Assembly: GCA_902729315.2 (NCBI GenBank)
Contig: LR746279.1
Location: forward strand, 2,880,501 to 2,944,500
Direction: 5' to 3'
DNA length: 64,000 bases
Source of the DNA: Spirodela intermedia
Taxonomy: Eukaryota > Streptophyta > Magnoliopsida > Alismatales > Araceae
Shown here piece by piece: positions 57,601 to 64,000 of this stretch; within the stretch, counting starts at the first letter, position 1, and the number at the start of each line of letters is the position of its first letter. The notes under the pieces were generated by a model. It did not search any database. It saw only the letters and a list, made by a program, of their open reading frames with translations, and was not told the origin of the DNA. The position numbers and the translations under genes were made by a program.

Positions 57601-60600
57601 AGGCTTTTTCTCAACAATACACCTGATGCCAGACAAAGAAAACTTTGTGTTAGCCAGTCTGGCTCTCAAAAAGCTGCCATCATTCATGTTGATATGGTAA
57701 TAGTTTTTAATATTTACTTTGTGGTTATCACCCTTTCAGTTCTATGCTGGTTCTTTCTTTTTAAAATTTAATTATTTTATTATGGTTGAACAATAAATGT
57801 CTGCTGAACTAATTTCTCTTCTCACAGTCATAGTAGCGAAAGTATCCATGGTACTTATGAAACAGTCTGCTTTTTCAGGATTGTTTCTTTGTGTCAGTCG
57901 TTATCAGAAAATATCCGGAATTATCTGATAAACCTGTAGCAATAAGCCACTCAGACAATGCCAAAGGGACAGCAGAAATATCCTCTGCAAATTATCCTGC
58001 TCGGGAGTATGGTTGGTTTAAAATCCTATCATCACTCTGTATTCATCCTTTAATTTCACACTAAACCTTTGATTTCATTTGAGCTTAGGACTACAAGCTG
58101 GGATGTTTGTTAGAGACGCAAAAGTTCTTTGTCCTCATCTCACTATTTTTCCTTATGACTTTGATGCCTATCAGGAGGTAAAATAGTGATACGTTGAGCT
58201 TCCTACCAGTTGATACTATAAGTATGCGATCATTTCTTTTTTTCACTTTCAACCCTTTATTTTTGAGATACTTCAGGTTGCCGATCAGTTCTACACTATA
58301 TTGCATGAGCACTGTCCAAAAGTGCAGGTTTTTTTTCAATTTCGCAGTTTTTCTTAATTGCGCATCTCTCTTTTTCCCAAGTACTAATATTTCTTGATGG
58401 TTACAGGCAATCAGCTGTGATGAAGCCTTCTTGGATGCTACAGAAATAAGTGACGATCCTGAGAAATTAGCTTCAGTTATTAGACAGCAGATAGCAGACA
58501 CCACGGGATGCACGGCAAGTGCTGGAATTTCTGTAAACATGCTGATGGCTCGCCTGGCTACTCGAGTTGCGAAACCAAATGGTCAGTTTTTTATCCCACC
58601 TGAGAAGGTATGATTCTGCATCTGAGATGGTTGTGAATAGTTTTGATGCCCTTGCACTTTTCAATGTTGAAGGCACTAATTGTGAACTGTTTGGGTGGTA
58701 TCCTTATTTTATTCAATTTATGTTCATTTTGTGGTCACAGGCTTCATGATGCAAGCAGCTTATTAGTCCCTTTTAGTTGCCTGCGATTTAAATCTCCTTG
58801 TTAGTTTGCGTTAACTAGTTTGTTCTGCTGGATAACGTGGGATTTAATTGAACATTTGAGCCAGTAACCTTCACCAGTGTGATTCATAATATTGAATGTG
58901 CTGGATGTGTATACCAAAGAGTCGATCAGCAATATATGGTGGTTTATTAGCTGTATAAATATATGAATTTTATGATGTGATCAGTGTTTGTCAAATAAAT
59001 GTACAATTGCCCTTGGTCATTTTAGTATTGACCTAATACTTTTAGGGAATTGTTTCCTGAAACCTTCAAAGAAATGTCAACTTATTGGTTGTTTTGTTCC
59101 ACAGATATTTCTAATATATCCAACTTTTGATTTTTAATGGGCGGAAAAAAGATAGACTCATGCAGTGCAATTATTATTGTCTTACCACTCCTTTAGGCTT
59201 TTCTCTGTATTCATTTCGCTTGATGTCCCATGTTCATCGACAGCTTTGATGCTGTAAATCATTTGGAGTACATTTGGGCTTTGAAATGGTCACATACTGT
59301 TGGTATATAGAAAAAGATGAGCACAAGAGATATGGAAACACATAGACACAAAAAAATGTACCCTCTTCTGAGCTTTCATGTTGATATATCAGAAATGCTC
59401 AAAAAAGGATTCACATAGTCACTGAATTCAGTCTTCCCGTCTCCTTTAATGAATACTACAGAACTTCACTGTTCTGTCAGATTCACTTGCTATGGGCCAG
59501 TATTTCATTGATTCAATAACTTATCTCAGAAAGGCTTTACATCTCTTCTCACATCTTTCCTACTTGATTGCCCTATGTACCTGGCAGAAGTCCATTGTTT
59601 TCCTAATATGATTGGATAGGATATGTCTAGTCTAACATTCGAAACTGTGAAAAATGTCTTTGAAGTTCTTCCCCATAAGGTCTTCTTTGTTATACTTATA
59701 ACGTTACATTCTCTGAGAAAATGATTCCTATTTGAGAATGCCATAGGATAGAGGTTGCACATCACGTTTAGACAAGTTGCCTAATTTAATAATATGAACA
59801 GCCTTTGTGCAATTCTCTATGATTTTTTAAATTTTTTTTCAGGAAAGTCAACCTGAATTCTTCCACCACACTTCACACAATCTATCATCAATTTTTTTTA
59901 AAGGAGATTACTATGAAAGTTGATTCCCTTTTCCAACTTGGCATATTCTCTGGAATCAATAACCTTCAGTTCGTTGATTCATGTTGGATCTTAGAAAGGA
60001 CACTGCTGCAGATGGCTGGAGGGAAGGAGAAGAATAGACGAATGGGGAAGAATAAGGAAAAAAACGAATAAAGCTTCTTTAGCACTGTTGTTGCTGTCAT
60101 TTATTTAATGTGGAGGGGTACATATGCCGCTGCCGTTGCTTAATCCTCCTTTCTCTGTCTATATCTCGCTCTAGTGTCCCTTTCTTTCATTTATGTCTGG
60201 CATATAGACATGGCGAACAAATGAAAGAATGGAATCAGGTAAGGTGCGAGAAAGGCTGTATTTTTACCTATGGTTACCATGTTAACAATTCCTAAACATT
60301 AATCCTAAGCAGCTTCTCAGGTAGATTTGTATAGACACTGCTGAAAAATAGAATATCGTTTTAAATTTTTTGGCAACGGGAATCCTATTGTTTATTGACT
60401 GACGATAGAAGTTGAGGTCTGGTAGGTTATGTGTGCAGTGGATTAGTGAACTAGTGTTTTCCAGCCAAGAAAAAGTGCCATCAGGAGATCAATGGCTGTC
60501 TTCATCCTGTTTTGAAGAGTTTATGGGGAGTATGGAGTAGGTACAGCAGAAGTTGGTGGGGGTGGGGGTGGGGGCGGGAGGATATGTCTTGGGGGAATCT

Positions 60601-63600
60601 GAAACCTTTCCAAAATAAACTCATGCTGTCTGTATCTTGGGGGAAGTGGGAGCTTTTTACTCTAGTTGCGATGAGATATCAATTTGATAGTTATATCTAA
60701 TATGATAAATATCTTAAGAGCATTAACTTAAGGCTACACTATTTGGTTTTTTTCTAATATAAACGTTAGAAATTAAAAATAATTGTACACTCGCTTAGAC
60801 ATTATGTTCGTCTTGCAAAACTGGAAATATATTAACCTTTCTGGTTTCAGATTTGAGCTATTGTTGCTCCTCTTTTCTGCTTAAGATCTGAAAAGTATGC
60901 TTATTGTCACAGATGTAGCAGACGTTCAAATGTCTGATGGCGCACTCATTTCTCCATTGTTCATTTCCAATAAATTATAAAATTAAAACTTAAAAGAACT
61001 AATACCCTTATGAAATTATATCTGCGGTTTAATAAGAGACGGTGGTTTTTCGTCATTACCTTTTACGAATGTCAATGTTATTGCCTTTTCATGATCCATT
61101 TAACAGAGGAAAAACAATACCATTTAAAATCAAAGAGAAAGAAGAAACGATTTTTTTTAACGCATGATGCAAAGCTCATAGTTTGATTATGCTCGCCCGT
61201 TATGGATAGTATCTTCTTTTATTTGTGCTGTTCACTTATGTTGCTCACGAACTAGTATATCATATTATTCTGATGCACTTTTCTAGTTCCTTTGTGCATG
61301 GTATTAGCTTAGTGATGTTCGTTTCCTTGGATGTTGTCCTGTTATACTCTTTTGGGCCATTAAATAGAAACATTTTGCCTGCTTAGTGCCATTCTCATTC
61401 CTTTTTAGGTTTGTCATTCACATTTTTCGTAGGTTTGCAAGGACTACTGTCGCTTAAAACGTTTAGTCCATCTGTTTCATTACCTCACTCAAATGTGCTT
61501 GTCCTGCTTGCTTTAGGTTGATGAATATTCTAAGGAACTTCCAGTTGAGGCACTTCCAGGCATTGGCTATGCTTTAAAAGAGAAGTTGAAAAGTCATCAT
61601 ATAAAAACGTGTGCTCAACTACGCCTGATACCGAAGGTTATTCGCTTATGTTGTTTTATCGGTTCGCCTTAATACTATTCCAGAGTCATATAATGAAAGC
61701 ATGTTTGAGGCTTGGGTTTTCCTTCTCGTTGTTTACCTTGGAGTTTTTCTAGAATCATATGATGAATTTTGTCGTTGGTTTACACTTAGATATGAAGTAC
61801 AACCCTTACTGCTCAACAATGGTCTAAATCCTTTGACATAATTACCAAGGTCTACATGTATGCTCTTCGTTATCTCGTGTACTATATCTTTGTTAGTTAT
61901 CATCATTTGAAGTATGCTATGTGACTATTAGCTCATAGTTTGCAAAGGAAGAAAAAGAAGAAGGGATGGTGGTTTCCTAGCAAGAGCAATAAAGGGATAA
62001 AAATGGAGTAGAGAACGAAAAAACGCATTTCCCGGAAGCCTTTTCCATGGTGAGTATTACCGACTAATCACCAACGACAAGAGGGGAGAAGAATGTACTT
62101 GTATGTATTTGATAAACATTCAAAAAGGCCTTTTTACATCAGGTATTTGCCACACCATTGTGTTTTTGGCCCTGCTAGTAAACTAATATGCCGAACCTAA
62201 GATTTATGTTCTTGTTTGTTAAGTCTTACCCACTTTTAACCCGGTTAGACACACAACTGAATAACCAATTTTCTGATTTTTTTAAAAAAAATCATGGTTC
62301 CTAATCTAAATATCCTGAATGGCAGAGAACAAACCATCAAATCTTAGAGTGTATTTTCTCTGTCCGGTGCCATTTGAACTTTAGATACAGGTCATCAATC
62401 TGATCTAGATTACGCTATCGTAGCTAAAATGTGATAAATCAGCTACTGGTTCTCTTAAGAGAGAACATCTTAGGAATCCATACCAATAATTCACAATCCT
62501 TGCTATGTAAGCTTTGTATGGTGTGAACACTATGAATAAAGAGTTATCCCTCCGTGCTCTAAATGTACTGCTGGTGTTATTGCACATTGTATCCCATTTT
62601 GTATTTCATTTGTAGTTTGCAACCTTGTTCAGTCATTGCCCGCCTGAGAGCTCTATGCTCTGTTCCCAAGTTTCATGAAAATTTTAATCCTTGATGTTGA
62701 CGATGCCATGCCCTCAAGTGTCTATGTAAACATATTTTTTCATTCTTCACTTTCCGCAAAGTTAGCTGCTGTTTGCTATGCTGCTTTGTGGCACATTGCT
62801 ACCACCTGTTACAGGCACGATTCTTTTTAGGGGTTGTATCTTAGGAAATCTTATTCCATCGTTTATAATAAATTATCTGTGTTATGCATCTTGAATTGTC
62901 AATACATCCTTTTTATATTTTGATACTTTTTTTTCTCCTCTCATGGTTTTGCCAGTCTGGCTGATCTGATATAAATGCTAGGTTGGATTAGCACTAGCTT
63001 ATCTGGGATAATATTGTGATTAAAATCAACCTTGTAGAACATAGCCAAAAAGGTAGACCACATGAAGTGAAATAACACGAGGGAAGTCATCATGGACTGC
63101 ATTTTCTCTTTATTGATGACATTCTGACAGGAAGTGGTGCACTGCCGACAACAGATGTTACCTGCATACAGAGCAATGGAAGATCCAACTTATGATTCAG
63201 CAGTATAATGTAGAAGTTAATTATTTCATAAAACATAGTTTATGTTATTTGATTGATTAGATTATCATGGATTTCAATAAATTATTTTGATTGATCATAT
63301 CATCGTGGATTTGATTTCATACCTTGATAATAAGCTTAGTACGAACTTGTTTGGTTCCCTGAACATTCGTTCAGCCTTCCTTTTTCTTTCTGGCTGAGAA
63401 AGCAATGTTAAATTCAAGCTTATATTCTGTGTTTTGCTCCAGGAAATACTTCAGAAGGACTTTGGCAAGAAGGTTGGTGATATGCTGTGGAATTATTGCC
63501 GGGGAATTGATCATCGAACAGTTCATGTAGTTCAGGTTTGTCATGACATCATGATTCATTTTTTGTCATTAGATGGCTTAACGGTAGTAATTAGCTAGAC

Positions 63601-64000
63601 TGCATTAGCTACCTAGGACCTTTTTCAAATAAGTATAGGTCGCATAATCCTCAATCAAAAAGCATATAGACTATTTATGCACATTAATTTTTCTTGATCC
63701 TAAATACGTGATGGATGATTGTAAAATTGCCATATGTTCCAAATATTCCTTAGGCCTCGTTAGTGATATTGATGAGTGTTCACCAGGGTACCAACCATTA
63801 TATCAACAATGGTAGTACAATGCCAATGGTGTTCTACCACTACATCACTCTTTATTGCTACCATTATATCTGAGTTTCTTGAAGATGCCAGTGCAGACAT
63901 TCCTTGGTCATGTCTTTGTATTTGCTATGTTGATGACCTGCTGGGTTGATGTCTATATTTTTTGGTAGAACAGTCTCTCTTTCAATGAGATAAGTCATAC
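54607..64000 (+). CDS. REV1: DNA repair protein REV1, 5' part (runs off the window)
   Basis: Twelve exons are visible: 54607-54815, 54929-55100, 55174-55289, 55412-55488, 56473-56867, 57556-57696, 57879-58011, 58089-58177, 58277-58327, 58407-58607, 61517-61636 and 63443-63535, coding for 599 residues; the gene continues past 64000. REV1 is a Y-family deoxycytidyl transferase and scaffold for translesion synthesis in the nucleus. A BRCT domain lies at about residues 90-165 (FHGVSIFVDGYTVPSSQELR, SRQTVTHIVCSHLP, GLPVVKPSWIMDSV). The polymerase core begins with HVDMDCFFVSV at about 367, followed by GTAEISSANYPAREYG, FVRDAKVLCPHL and SCDEAFLDATE near 464; the metal-binding Asp and Asp-Glu residues are present. 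A helix-hairpin-helix (EALPGIGYALKEKL) is near 540. Intron 10 is 2.9 kb, intron 11 1.8 kb; neither holds a recognisable element. ATG at 54607 is the first in frame. Confidence 0.94.

Overview
This window is nuclear DNA from a flowering plant. Genes have many GT-AG introns, the encoded families include plant-specific plastid proteins (ferredoxin-thioredoxin reductase catalytic chain, a four-CRM-domain chloroplast splicing factor), and there are plant LTR retrotransposons. Several genes (PP2C, NPF, strictosidine-synthase-like, first exon of the CRM gene) have GC-rich coding exons set in AT-rich surroundings, which suggests a monocot. That is inference; the species cannot be read from the window.

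Layout, left to right. 1-1900: a broken delta-COP (coatomer) exon next to one end of a non-autonomous LTR element (174-bp LTR, tRNA-iMet primer-binding site, six 34-bp tandem repeats). 2350-4225: a wrecked PP2C fragment followed by an intact intronless PTC7-like PP2C. 4.2-8.7 kb: AT-rich DNA without recognisable genes. 8695-13755 (minus): FTR catalytic chain, six exons. 15450-21858 (minus): a strictosidine-synthase-like gene whose first intron carries a complete, apparently very young 5083-bp Copia element. 23861-32938 (minus): CFM2-type CRM protein, 13 exons. 33608-36466 (plus): a CREG1-like gene killed by three in-frame stops. 36767-38773 (minus): NPF/PTR transporter. 41868-42524 (plus): ribosomal protein eL33/L35a. 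42.8-45.3 kb (plus): an array of snoRNA genes, four copies of a box C/D snoRNA and two copies of an H/ACA-like RNA. 46211-48214 (minus): 14-3-3 protein. 49.2-51.3 kb: two adjacent, unrelated tandem arrays (about 205 bp x 6 and about 152 bp x 4). 51404-54216 (minus): acyl-protein thioesterase-like hydrolase. 54607 to the window end (plus): 5' part of REV1, head-to-head with the hydrolase.

The genes do not form one pathway. Two serve plastids (FTRC in thioredoxin-linked redox control, CFM2 in intron splicing), and the eL33 gene with the downstream snoRNA array forms a ribosome-biogenesis neighbourhood. Exon models were built by hand from splice-site motifs, reading-frame continuity and remembered family sequences. 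For every multi-exon gene called intact the exon lengths add up to whole codons, but no transcript evidence was available.

Most notable: the mixed C/D plus H/ACA snoRNA array with perfectly conserved guides; the Copia element inserted only nine bases upstream of the last base of a 3' splice site in an otherwise intact gene; two GC-AG introns; and the CREG1-like gene with three stops but intact splice sites.
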